From Falsiroseomonas sp050563545 (lineage in GTDB: Bacteria; Pseudomonadota; Alphaproteobacteria; Acetobacterales; Acetobacteraceae), in contig NZ_JBNXUM010000005.1 of NCBI RefSeq assembly GCF_050563545.1, positions 186,001-250,000 of the forward strand: a stretch of DNA of 64,000 bases. Direction: 5' to 3'. Of the stretch, positions 7,794 to 15,009 are shown one piece after another (within the stretch, counting starts at the first letter, position 1; every line of letters starts with the position of its first letter). The notes below the pieces were generated by a model. That model saw only the letters and a program-made list of their open reading frames with translations, was not told the DNA's origin and did not search any database. The position numbers and the translations under genes were made by a program.

Positions 7794-8673
7794 GGTCGAG
7801 CCGCCCCGGCTGCGGGGGCGGACTGCAGGTCCGCGATGCCCCAGCACAGCGCGGGGATGGTCGAGCCGCCCCGGCTGCGGGGGCGGACTGCAGGTTCACC
7901 GGGCGGTCTACCCACGCCTCGGCGGTCGAGCCGCCCTGGCTGCGGGGGCGGACTGCAGGGGCGGCAACACGATGATCGACACCCCGCTGGGTCGAGCCGC
8001 CCCGGCTGCGGGGGCGGACTGCAGGAAGACCGGGGCGAAGACCATCACCAGTAGGGTCGAGCCGCCCCGGCTGCGGGGGCGGACTGCAGGCAGGCCAGGC
8101 ACTTCAGCGGCGAATGGATGGGGCGAGCCGCCCCGGCTGCGGGGGCGGACCTCAGGAGCTACTCGGGCCGTTGCAGCCGAGCGTCTGGCCCAGCCGTCCC
8201 GAAATCGGGGACGGACAACAGGATCACCATCACTCGGACGAAGGTCATCGACGGCACAGCCGTCCCGGTCTTCGGGGCGGTTGCGCGGCCGGCCCCCGGC
8301 GGCGCCGTTGGTCAAGCCGCCCCGACTACGGGGGCGGATCGCAGGAACAGCGCGGCCGACATCGCGTGGGAAGGCCGCCGAGCCGCCCCCGGCTGCGGGG
8401 GCGGACTACAGGTAGCAGAACAGCCACCCGGTCGGCGCTGTCGGTCAAGCCGCCCAGGCTACCGGGGCGGACCACAGGTGGGAAATGGCGTGGGCCAACT
8501 ACCAGGCAGGTCGAGCCGCCCCGGCTTCGGGGGCGGACTGCAGGGTCGCGAACCAGTTCGCGCGGGTCCGGCGTTGAGCAGCCGCCTCAGCCGGGGGGCG
8601 GACCAATGGATGAAGTTGCCGACATAGGTCTCGTTGGTGAACGGCCGCCCCGAACCTGGTGGCGGATCTATCT
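7794..8673 (+). CRISPR. Type IV-associated CRISPR array, 14 repeats, inside the cas operon
   Basis: The repeat is 36 bases: GGTCGAG, stem CCGCCCC, loop GGCTGCG, stem GGGGCGG, then ACTGCAGG. Repeats start at 7794, 7859, 7924, 7990, 8055, 8121, 8187, 8253, 8310, 8376, 8443, 8509, 8575 and about 8638. Spacers are 29-30 bases except spacer 8, which is 21. Repeats 1-5 and 12 match the consensus apart from single changes; 6-11, 13 and 14 are degenerate but mostly keep the hairpin. The eight bases after the stem suit a Cas6 handle, so transcription is + , the same direction as the genes. Only 42 bases separate csf2 from repeat 1, leaving no room for a usual AT-rich leader. No cas1/cas2 is present. 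Confidence 0.95.
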
Positions 8674-8708
8674 GTTTCGAGTGCGGGCGGATGTGGCACC
8701 TTCGCGAC

Positions 8709-10601
8709 ATGGACCAGCAGGCCGACTCCGCCACCTTGTCGAGTTTCAACGCCCTCGCGCGCGCCGCCGGCCTCCAAGCCCGCCCCTACCAGTCAGACCT
8801 CGCCGGTATCGTCTCAGAGTCGTTGAACGCAGGCGCGCCATGCGCCCTGGCAATCCAGGCTGCTACGGGCCTCGGCAAGACCTGGGCGCTGGCCTTCCCG
8901 GCGCTCGTGGAGGCTGCGAAGCGCCGCCGGGTGGTCTGGTCCACCCACACGCTGTTGCTGCGCGCGCAGGTCATCGAGACGCTGCGCCAGGCCCATGCGG
9001 CGGCGGGCGGGTCCGCGGCGGGGCTGCCCGCGATCGCCGAACGACGCGGGCGCGCCGACTACGTCTCCGCCAGCCGCACGCTGCGCCTGCGCCACGCCCT
9101 CGCCGAGCAGCGCGAGGCCGCCGAGACCATCGGATTGCTCGACGCGCTGTCGAAGTGGCCCGGCAGCATCGCCGAATTCGTCGCCGACTTCGGCGACCTG
9201 CCCGTCCCGCAGAGCCTCATCTGCCTCACCGCCGCCTGCCCGGCGGAGGAGCAGGCCGCCTTCGTCGCCCAACGAGACGCCGCGGCCCAGGCCGGCATCG
9301 TCGTGCAGACCCACGCGCTGACGCTGCTGGAGGCGCGCTACCGACGCCTCGCCGCCGACGTCGTGATCTTTGACGAGGCCGACACGCTGCCCTCCGTCGC
9401 GGCCGGTGCCTTGGAGGTTTGTCTCCCGCTCGATGACATCGAGGCCCAGGCGGAGGAGGCCGGGGTGGACGTCTCGGCGCCGATGGCGGCGCTGCGTGCT
9501 CGCGTGACGGACGAGACGATCGTCTGGCGCGACGGGCCGATGGCGGCGGCCGCGAACGCAATCGCGACGGCCCTTCGACAGGCCGCGCGGGATGCGGATG
9601 CCGATCACGGCGAAGCCCTTCGCGACCTCGCCGACGACATCCACCAGTTCGCCGCGGAACACGGCCCGCGCGCCGGCGCCGCCCTGGTGGACGACAAGGC
9701 CGCCGGGCCCGCGCTGACCGTCACCTCGGTGGACGCCGCGGGCTGGCTCGGCGGCGCGTTGAAGGACCGCCAGGTGGTGCTGGTGTCCGCGACCCTCGGC
9801 CGGCACGACGACGAGCTGGACGAGGTGAAGACCGCCTGCCGCCGCCTAGGCTTCTTCGCGGTCGAGCCGCTGACGATGTCGCCGCCGCGCTTCGGCGATA
9901 TGAGCTTCCGCCTCGCGAGCCGCGCCATGCCGATGCCGTTCATCGAGGGCGGGGAGCCCAACCCAAGCTTCTTCGACGGCGCGGCGCACATCGTGAAAGA
10001 GGCCGCCGGCGCCGGCCGGACGCTCGTCCTGGCGGCCAGCTACGGCGACGTCGAGGAACTCGCCCGCCGCCTCGGGGGTGACGCGCTGCTGCATCGGCGC
10101 GGCGAGCGGCTCCGCCCCCTCATCGAGCAGTTCAAGGCGTCGGCGAACGCGGTGCTGGTCACGCCGGCCGCCTGGGCGGGCCTCGACCTGCCGGGGTTGG
10201 TGCAGAACGTCGTCATCCTGCGCTTGCCCCTCGGGCGCCCCGATCCGCTCCGCGAGGCGATCCTCGCCTCCGCCCTCCGGCGCCGCGGCATGGCTGACGC
10301 CGATGCCCGCAACATCCTCGCCTCCGAGGCCCGCGGCGACGCCATGCGTCGCCTCACGCAGGGCATGGGCCGCGGCATCCGCCGGCCGGAAGACCGCTGC
10401 ACGATTTGGATTGCCGACCCGCGCTTCCCCCTGCCGGCCAGCATGATCATCAGCGGCCTGCGCCGCGGCCTCACCCAGGGGCCGGCGGAAGGCTGGAAGG
10501 ACTTCGCGAAGGCGATACCCCTGCGGTTCCGCCTGCCGGCCGGCCGCAGCGCCTACGACCGCGCGCGCCTCATCGACCCCGTCTTGATGCCCGCGGAGTA
10601 G
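8709..10601 (+). CDS. csf4: Csf4/CasDinG helicase of the type IV system
   Basis: This is a 630-residue superfamily-2, XPD/DinG-type helicase. Visible motifs are Walker A AATGLGKT (about residues 50-57), the DEAD box VVIFDEADT (near 220), VLVSATLGR (near 360), VLVTPAAWAGLDLPG and the motif VI region GMGRGIRRPEDR (near 555). The four cysteines that hold the Fe-S cluster in cellular DinG are absent, as in CasDinG proteins. In type IV-A systems this ATP-driven 5'-3' helicase is recruited by the crRNA complex for interference. ATG 8709 is chosen because it starts just after the last degenerate repeat; an upstream extension would read through the array. The next ORF, in the same frame, starts two codons after the TAG stop. 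Confidence 0.88.
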   Translation: MDQQADSATLSSFNALARAAGLQARPYQSDLAGIVSESLNAGAPCALAIQAATGLGKTWALAFPALVEAAKRRRVVWSTHTLLLRAQVIETLRQAHAAAGGSAAGLPAIAERRGRADYVSASRTLRLRHALAEQREAAETIGLLDALSKWPGSIAEFVADFGDLPVPQSLICLTAACPAEEQAAFVAQRDAAAQAGIVVQTHALTLLEARYRRLAADVVIFDEADTLPSVAAGALEVCLPLDDIEAQAEEAGVDVSAPMAALRARVTDETIVWRDGPMAAAANAIATALRQAARDADADHGEALRDLADDIHQFAAEHGPRAGAALVDDKAAGPALTVTSVDAAGWLGGALKDRQVVLVSATLGRHDDELDEVKTACRRLGFFAVEPLTMSPPRFGDMSFRLASRAMPMPFIEGGEPNPSFFDGAAHIVKEAAGAGRTLVLAASYGDVEELARRLGGDALLHRRGERLRPLIEQFKASANAVLVTPAAWAGLDLPGLVQNVVILRLPLGRPDPLREAILASALRRRGMADADARNILASEARGDAMRRLTQGMGRGIRRPEDRCTIWIADPRFPLPASMIISGLRRGLTQGPAEGWKDFAKAIPLRFRLPAGRSAYDRARLIDPVLMPAE

Positions 10602-10607
10602 GACGGC

Positions 10608-11162
10608 ATGGCGATCCTGCTGCGGGTCGATGACCCGACGGCGAGCCGCTTCAACCTCGCCGACGCCGACGCCCACGACGGCGAGCGCGTGACCTTCACC
10701 GGCATGGACGGCATCGCCTACGGCCGCGCGACGATCCAGGCCGTCGCACCCCACGTCGCCGAACTCGTCGATCGCGAACCGCTGGACGAGCAGGACCGAT
10801 ACCGCATCCGAAGCGGCGCGGCCCTGGAAGCCCGCGCCATCCGCGTGCGCGAGACGGAGCAGCGGCCCGAGCAGGCCGCCTTCCGGCAGCGCGTCGGCGA
10901 AGCCTGGGGCTGGCGCTGCGCCATCACCGGCGAGGACGTCCCGGAGGTCTTAGAGGCCGCGCACCTGCCCGGCGCGTCGTGGCGGACGGGCGACAACGAG
11001 GCGACCGACGGGGTCCTACTCCGCGCCGACCTCCACCGCCTGTTCGACGCCGGCCTGCTGCAGATTGAGGACGGCAAGGTCCGTGTCACGGCGGGCAGCT
11101 ACGCGGCCCTCGATGGCGTCCGGCTTCGCGCGGGTGCCGAAAAGGGAGGACGCTTCAGGTGA
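10608..11162 (+). CDS. HNH endonuclease encoded in the type IV operon
   Basis: This 184-residue protein has an HNH_2-type domain at about residues 92-160: GWRCAITGEDVPEVLEAAHL (metal-binding His119), ATDGVLLRADLHRLFDAG (His143). The central Asn usually seen as NG in this family is Asp134 (TDG), so it may be an HDH variant; Asn130 is close by. Residues 1-90 form an unrecognised domain. A GGAG lies nine bases before the ATG. The gene is in frame with csf4, separated by TAG and two codons, and overlaps the next gene (GTGA). It could be the nuclease that type IV complexes otherwise lack, or an unrelated defence nuclease riding in the operon. Confidence 0.8.
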   Translation: MAILLRVDDPTASRFNLADADAHDGERVTFTGMDGIAYGRATIQAVAPHVAELVDREPLDEQDRYRIRSGAALEARAIRVRETEQRPEQAAFRQRVGEAWGWRCAITGEDVPEVLEAAHLPGASWRTGDNEATDGVLLRADLHRLFDAGLLQIEDGKVRVTAGSYAALDGVRLRAGAEKGGRFR

Positions 11163-11866
11163 CCGCTCTGAAAGCTCCGCCACGGTCGCCCGTGCCGGCG
11201 GAAGCCCGAGGGAAAGCGCGTCGCTGGATGCTTTCCCTCCCTCACGCTGACGATTTCGAGCGAGCTTGCAATTCGGCCGTCAACTTGGTCGATGCGGGCG
11301 CGATTACTCACAAGAAGGGCCGCGGCTGGGAGCGCGCCGCCGCGAGGGCCCGGCAGGCGCTTGCCGCCTGGGGCGAACCGGCCGCGGCGCGCCCTGGGCA
11401 CATGGTCTGGCAACGCTTCGCACTCGTAGACAAGGTTGCGCGGGCGATGGTGGACAACGTGTTCGACCCAGCATTGCTCGATCAACGCGCCGTATGTCTG
11501 TTCCACCTTAGCATCGATGAGCGCGGGATGCGGATGCACCAAAGTTTTGTGTCAGCATCAGAACATATGGTCGGAAGGTGGTTCGAACGCCTTCGCCGAT
11601 CGGATCTGGAGGGCGACCTCATCTCCGCAATGAATGAAGTGCTTCGTCTCCCAGCTGACACCCTTCGGGAGAAGGCGGAAAGGGAAGAAGTAGTTTATGT
11701 CCCTGTTGATGAAGCGGTGTTCGTGGGGGATCTAAAGCTATTGGGATTGGCGCCGAACGCGATCGCTATACCGCATGTTTTCTGCCGAACGGTGCTGGCG
11801 CGCGAAGCTATTTCGGAGGCAGTTGAAGTAGAAATACAGAAGCTTCTCGAAATCCAGGAAGTCTAG
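11159..11866 (+). CDS. Unknown protein at the end of the CRISPR operon
   Basis: This 235-residue protein starts at GTG 11159, overlapping the HNH stop (GTGA), so it is translationally coupled to the CRISPR genes. It is mostly helical in appearance, with no membrane segment and no motif I recognise. The N-terminal half has the usual GC3, while the 3' third (for example around 11540-11600 and 11690-11830) is clearly less GC-rich than its neighbours, hinting at a different origin. Its 3' end overlaps the convergent ORF by 129 bases. It may be an accessory or anti-self factor; that is speculation from position only. Confidence 0.6.
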   Translation: MTALKAPPRSPVPAEARGKARRWMLSLPHADDFERACNSAVNLVDAGAITHKKGRGWERAAARARQALAAWGEPAAARPGHMVWQRFALVDKVARAMVDNVFDPALLDQRAVCLFHLSIDERGMRMHQSFVSASEHMVGRWFERLRRSDLEGDLISAMNEVLRLPADTLREKAEREEVVYVPVDEAVFVGDLKLLGLAPNAIAIPHVFCRTVLAREAISEAVEVEIQKLLEIQEV

Positions 11867-12151
11867 GAGTGGCGTCGCCCTGCACGGCGCCGAGCTTGGA
11901 CTCGTCGAACCACCATACTGCTCTCGAACGCGCCGCCACGTCTCCACGGCCGTCGCGGCGTTGGGCTTGCGGCCGCGCACGTCGAGCAGGCCCGCGCCCG
12001 CGAAGTGAGCGGCGGCTAGTTCCCAATCCAAGTCACCCGCAGCGAGCAGCGTCTCGACCTCGCGCCGGTTATGGATCATCCATTGGCCGAGGTCGGAAAG
12101 CAGCCACTCCTCTTCGAGGGCCTGGCGGAACCGCTCATAGAGGCGATCCAC
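11738..12151 (-). CDS. Unknown protein, possibly 3'-altered, converging on the CRISPR operon
   Basis: This 137-residue ORF has a convincing first part (LGQWMIHNRREVETLL, DWELAAAHFAGAGLLDVRGRKPNAATAVETWRRVRE), a helical pattern seen in small plasmid and mobile-element proteins. The last 45 or so residues are antisense to the end of orf235 and lose coding character, so the natural 3' end was probably replaced when the CRISPR block joined. It is the last gene of the minus-strand Ku cluster, starting four bases after the previous stop. Function unknown. Confidence 0.5.
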   Translation of the reverse strand: MDRLYERFRQALEEEWLLSDLGQWMIHNRREVETLLAAGDLDWELAAAHFAGAGLLDVRGRKPNAATAVETWRRVREQYGGSTSPSSAPCRATPLLDFLDFEKLLYFYFNCLRNSFARQHRSAENMRYSDRVRRQSQ

Positions 12152-12155
12152 CGCG

Positions 12156-12518
12156 TCAGCCCGCCGCGAACATGGCGCGCAGGTCGCGGCGGTCGCCGAT
12201 CGGGATCACCGCCACGAACAGCACGTCGCCCGCGCTGCCGGCGACGACCCGTGCCCCCACGCGACGCAGGTCGGCAATGGCGCCATCCAGGTGCTTCGCG
12301 AGCGCCGCGCGGTCGTCCGCGTCCAACATCGCCGCGGTGTCGGCGACATCCTGCATGAGGTCAGCGAAGGTGTGCCAGGCGTCCTGAGTGGCCTCGCGCT
12401 CCAGGTCATCGGCGCCGATGACCTGATGGACGGCGGCCTGCGCGGCCATCTGGACGAGCGCCTCGCCCGTGGCGCGGCGCATCGGCGGCAGTTCGCCCGG
12501 CCCTTCACCCCAGGGCAT
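12156..12518 (-). CDS. Unknown protein of the Ku cluster
   Basis: This 120-residue product overlaps the SRAP-like gene by 14 bases and precedes the next small gene by four, indicating one operon. It looks helical in the first two thirds (ATQDAWHTFADLMQDVADTAAMLDADD) and ends with a hydrophobic strand GDVLFVAVIPIGD. No motif is recognised. A DNA-repair role is suggested only by neighbours. Confidence 0.5.
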   Translation of the reverse strand: MPWGEGPGELPPMRRATGEALVQMAAQAAVHQVIGADDLEREATQDAWHTFADLMQDVADTAAMLDADDRAALAKHLDGAIADLRRVGARVVAGSAGDVLFVAVIPIGDRRDLRAMFAAG

Positions 12519-13164
12519 GGCCCGGCTCCCATGTGCCGTGGCGAAGGGGGCGGCGTTCCCGCCGGGGTGCCGTCATGCTGCCCGGCGCCCATGCCTCGAT
12601 CTGGCGCGCCACCGACAGGGCGGCGTCTCGCCGCGGCAGTTCGCTTTGCAGCGCCAGGCGGAACCAGGCGGCAGGTGCTGGCCGGGCGAGCCGGTTCAGT
12701 TCCACGGCCGTCGGCGGCAGGCCGGCGAGCCATTGCGGCCAGGCCGCCGGCGGCAGCAGCACCGGCATCCGCGGGAGCATCGTCGCGATATCACCGCCGG
12801 CGTCCGTCGTGACGATCGCGAAGGCGGCGCCGCCGGCCTGCTGCTGCCAGAGGGCCGCCATGGCGAGAGTTGTCGAGGCGGCGAGTGTGACCGCGACGCG
12901 CGTGCGCCGGCGGCCCTGCTGCACGAAGCCCGAGACCGGCACGATGCAAGGAAACATGCGTGCGGCCCCGCGGGCCGCGTATTCGTCCGCACGCACCAGG
13001 CGGCATCGCCGCCCTTCGACCCGCAGGCCCCATCGCATCGCTGTTGCGACGGGGTCGCCGCTATCCGGGTCGCGAGCTACGACGAAGCAGTCCTCGCCCG
13101 GCGCCCGGTGGTAGGGCGGTGCCCCGAGCGTCGTCACGTCACCCGGCAGCGCGCCGTCGAGCAT
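12505..13164 (-). CDS. SRAP (YedK/HMCES-like) protein that appears catalytically dead
   Basis: This 219-residue protein follows the SRAP fold: RADEYAARGAARMFPCIVPVSGF corresponds to the NARxE...ADGxxEW block, AFAIVTTDAGGDIATMLPRMPVLLPPAAWPQWL to the T(T/A)A...HDRMPV block. Active SRAP proteins form a DNA-protein crosslink at abasic sites through Cys2, with help from Asn, Glu and His. Here the start is MLDG instead of MCGR, the Asn position is not Asn, FxEW has become FVQQ, and HDRMPV has become LPRMPV. All four key residues are thus missing. The gene overlaps ku by 26 bases, so it may be a structural partner in end joining. Alternative upstream starts lie within ku. Confidence 0.6.
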   Translation of the reverse strand: MLDGALPGDVTTLGAPPYHRAPGEDCFVVARDPDSGDPVATAMRWGLRVEGRRCRLVRADEYAARGAARMFPCIVPVSGFVQQGRRRTRVAVTLAASTTLAMAALWQQQAGGAAFAIVTTDAGGDIATMLPRMPVLLPPAAWPQWLAGLPPTAVELNRLARPAPAAWFRLALQSELPRRDAALSVARQIEAWAPGSMTAPRRERRPLRHGTWEPGHALG

Positions 13165-14074
13165 GGGAGCCTCCCTTCCGGGGCGTTACGCGACGCTCCC
13201 CGGTGTTGGCCCCCTTGGTGGTCCGCGTCTTGGCCGGCGGACGCGGTGCCGCATCCCGCTGCTGCTGCGCCCCGTCGTTCTCTTCCGGCCCGCGCGGCGG
13301 CGCGCGCAGCGATCGGCGCAGAGCCTCCATGAGGTCGATGACGTTGCTTTCCGAGGGCCCTGGCGCCGGCCGATGCACCGGCGCCTCGCCCTCCATCTTC
13401 GCCGCGACGAGGTCCCGCACAGCCTCCTTGTAGCGGTCGTGGAACTCGGCGGGATCGAACGGGCCCTTGGCCTGCGTGATGATCTGCTTGGCGATGTCCA
13501 CCATGCACCGGTCGATCTTCACCTCCGCGATGTTGTCGAACGCCTCCGCCTCCGACCGCACCTCGTCCTGGCTGTGGAGCGTGCTGAGAAGCATCCCTTT
13601 GCCGCGCGGCTCGATGGCGACGATCCGCTCGCGGTTGCTCATGACGAGCCTGCCGAGCGCAACCTGGTTCTCCCCCGCCATCGCCTCGCGGATCACCGCG
13701 TAGGGGTCCTGGGCCGGCTTGCCGTCGGGCACCAGGTAGTAAGGCTCGTCCCAGTAGAGGCGGTCGATGCTGCGGCCATCGACGAACCGCTCAATGTCGA
13801 TGACCTTCGTGCTTTCGAGCTTCAGCTTCCGGAGTTCGTCGTCCTCGACGACGATGTAGCGGTCGCGCTCGACCTGGTAGCCGCGCACCAAGTCCTTGCG
13901 CTCGACGACGCCGTCACCGGGGTCCTTCCACGCCTGCTTCACGCGGTTCAGCGTCTGCTTGTGGAGGAGGTTGAAGTGGACCGCCTCGCCCTCGCCGACG
14001 GCCTTGAACAGGCGCACCGGACAGGTGACGAGCGAAAGCCGCAGATGCCCCTCCCAGGTCGGTCGTGCTGCCAT
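13139..14074 (-). CDS. ku: Ku protein, bacterial non-homologous end joining
   Basis: This 311-residue homodimeric DNA-end-binding protein starts MAARPTWEGHLRLSLVTCPVRLF, a typical bacterial Ku opening, and retains the core DPYAVIREAM, GRLVMSNRERIVAIEPRGKGMLLSTLH and EVRSEAEAF segments. The C-terminal tail after about residue 260 is rich in Lys/Arg/Thr (PAKTRTTKGAN, RRVTPRKGG), as in Ku proteins that slide on or bridge DNA. It normally works with LigD, but no ATP-dependent ligase lies in the window. It is the first gene of a four-gene minus-strand cluster with the SRAP-like protein. Extra Ku copies are common on accessory replicons of this group. Confidence 0.93.
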   Translation of the reverse strand: MAARPTWEGHLRLSLVTCPVRLFKAVGEGEAVHFNLLHKQTLNRVKQAWKDPGDGVVERKDLVRGYQVERDRYIVVEDDELRKLKLESTKVIDIERFVDGRSIDRLYWDEPYYLVPDGKPAQDPYAVIREAMAGENQVALGRLVMSNRERIVAIEPRGKGMLLSTLHSQDEVRSEAEAFDNIAEVKIDRCMVDIAKQIITQAKGPFDPAEFHDRYKEAVRDLVAAKMEGEAPVHRPAPGPSESNVIDLMEALRRSLRAPPRGPEENDGAQQQRDAAPRPPAKTRTTKGANTGERRVTPRKGGSHARRRAAG

Positions 14075-14463
14075 GTCTTCCCGTTGGGTAATCGCGGAAG
14101 GAAAACGGGCGGATTGAACAGGCAGTTTCTGCGGCCGAACGGGCCTGCTGCTCGCCCACTGCGCCTCTCATCTCGTCTTCGCTTGCGGGCATATCTGCTT
14201 GAGCTTCCGCAGTTCCAAGGTTCTTACCCTGATCTAGCGGTCAATTCGGCGCCGGATCTGTGGATATGTGGATCCACGACCGGATCGCGACGGCGTCCCT
14301 CGCACTCGGGGCCGCGCCTCGCTGTGGAAACTCGCGCTGCGGATGGCGCATCGGAAGCCCAGCATGATGCGGGCACCGAACCTCACAAATGCGGGACAGC
14401 ACGACCGCGTCGCGGACGTTGCCGCGCGGGCGCAACGGCGCCGGCGCTCGACCGTCGTGACGT
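14075..14463. other. Intergenic region between ku and the receiver gene
   Basis: No ORF here shows credible coding character. The stretch around 14225-14280 is locally AT-richer, containing GTGGATATGTGGATCC, and could hold the ku promoter, which would lie just upstream of 14074. I see no clear terminator, tRNA or repeat. Confidence 0.4.
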
Positions 14464-14829
14464 CTAGGCTGCCAGCCGGCACCGATCGTTGACGGCCGCC
14501 AGGAGGTCCTGCGGATTGAACGGTTTGAGGAAGCAGCACTCGCAAAGCCCATCGCGAAAGCGCGCGACGTTCCGGTCGTCCCCTGTCATCATCACGACGA
14601 CGACAACGCCCGGCCAGCGCCTGTGCGCCTCCTCCGCCAGCGCCACGCCATCCATCCCGCAGCCGAGGTTCACGTCGGTGACGATGACCGGGGGAGGTCC
14701 CTGTTGCTCGACGGCATCGAGCCCTTCCTCGGCACTGCCCACGGACGCCACATCCAGCCCTGCCTCCGCCAACTCCTCATGCAATACCTCGCGGACGAGT
14801 GCCTCGTCCTCCACTAGCAGGACATCCAT
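14464..14829 (-). CDS. Stand-alone response-regulator receiver protein
   Basis: This 121-residue single-domain receiver begins MDVLLVEDEALV (acidic pair), has the phospho-acceptor Asp52 in VIVTDVNLG, Thr in VVMMTGDD, and the conserved Lys102 in CFLKPFN. There is no output domain, so it acts as a phosphate sink, a diguanylate- or kinase-signalling partner, or an adaptor. ATG 14829 fits the domain start better than 14850. It lies downstream of an HWE kinase on the same strand with a 180-base gap and is its likely partner. Confidence 0.85.
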   Translation of the reverse strand: MDVLLVEDEALVREVLHEELAEAGLDVASVGSAEEGLDAVEQQGPPPVIVTDVNLGCGMDGVALAEEAHRRWPGVVVVVMMTGDDRNVARFRDGLCECCFLKPFNPQDLLAAVNDRCRLAA

Positions 14830-15009
14830 GCGGCCGAGCCCTTCCCTCATCCCGGCCGCTTGAGCCTGGCCGCGTTGCGAACAGCAACAGGAAGCTCAGG
14901 TCTTGCCCTCCGTTCGTTGCCCCGTGGGCGCCGACCGCGACGTCAACCTTCGGTTCGCGGCTTCGTGACCGAGAGACGCGCATGAAGGGCGCCGTCGTGA
15001 AAGGCCCCG

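Noticed and set aside
7759..8415. Open frames reading through the CRISPR array on both strands
   Set aside because: The products are translations of the repeat unit with spacers in between, not proteins.
8545..8708. Longer csf4 starting upstream at 8634 or 8691
   Set aside because: The added residues would be encoded by the last spacer and degenerate repeat.
12469..13332. Plus-strand ORFs over the SRAP-like and Ku genes
   Set aside because: Low-complexity Arg/Ala composition and full antisense overlap with genes that have recognisable domains.
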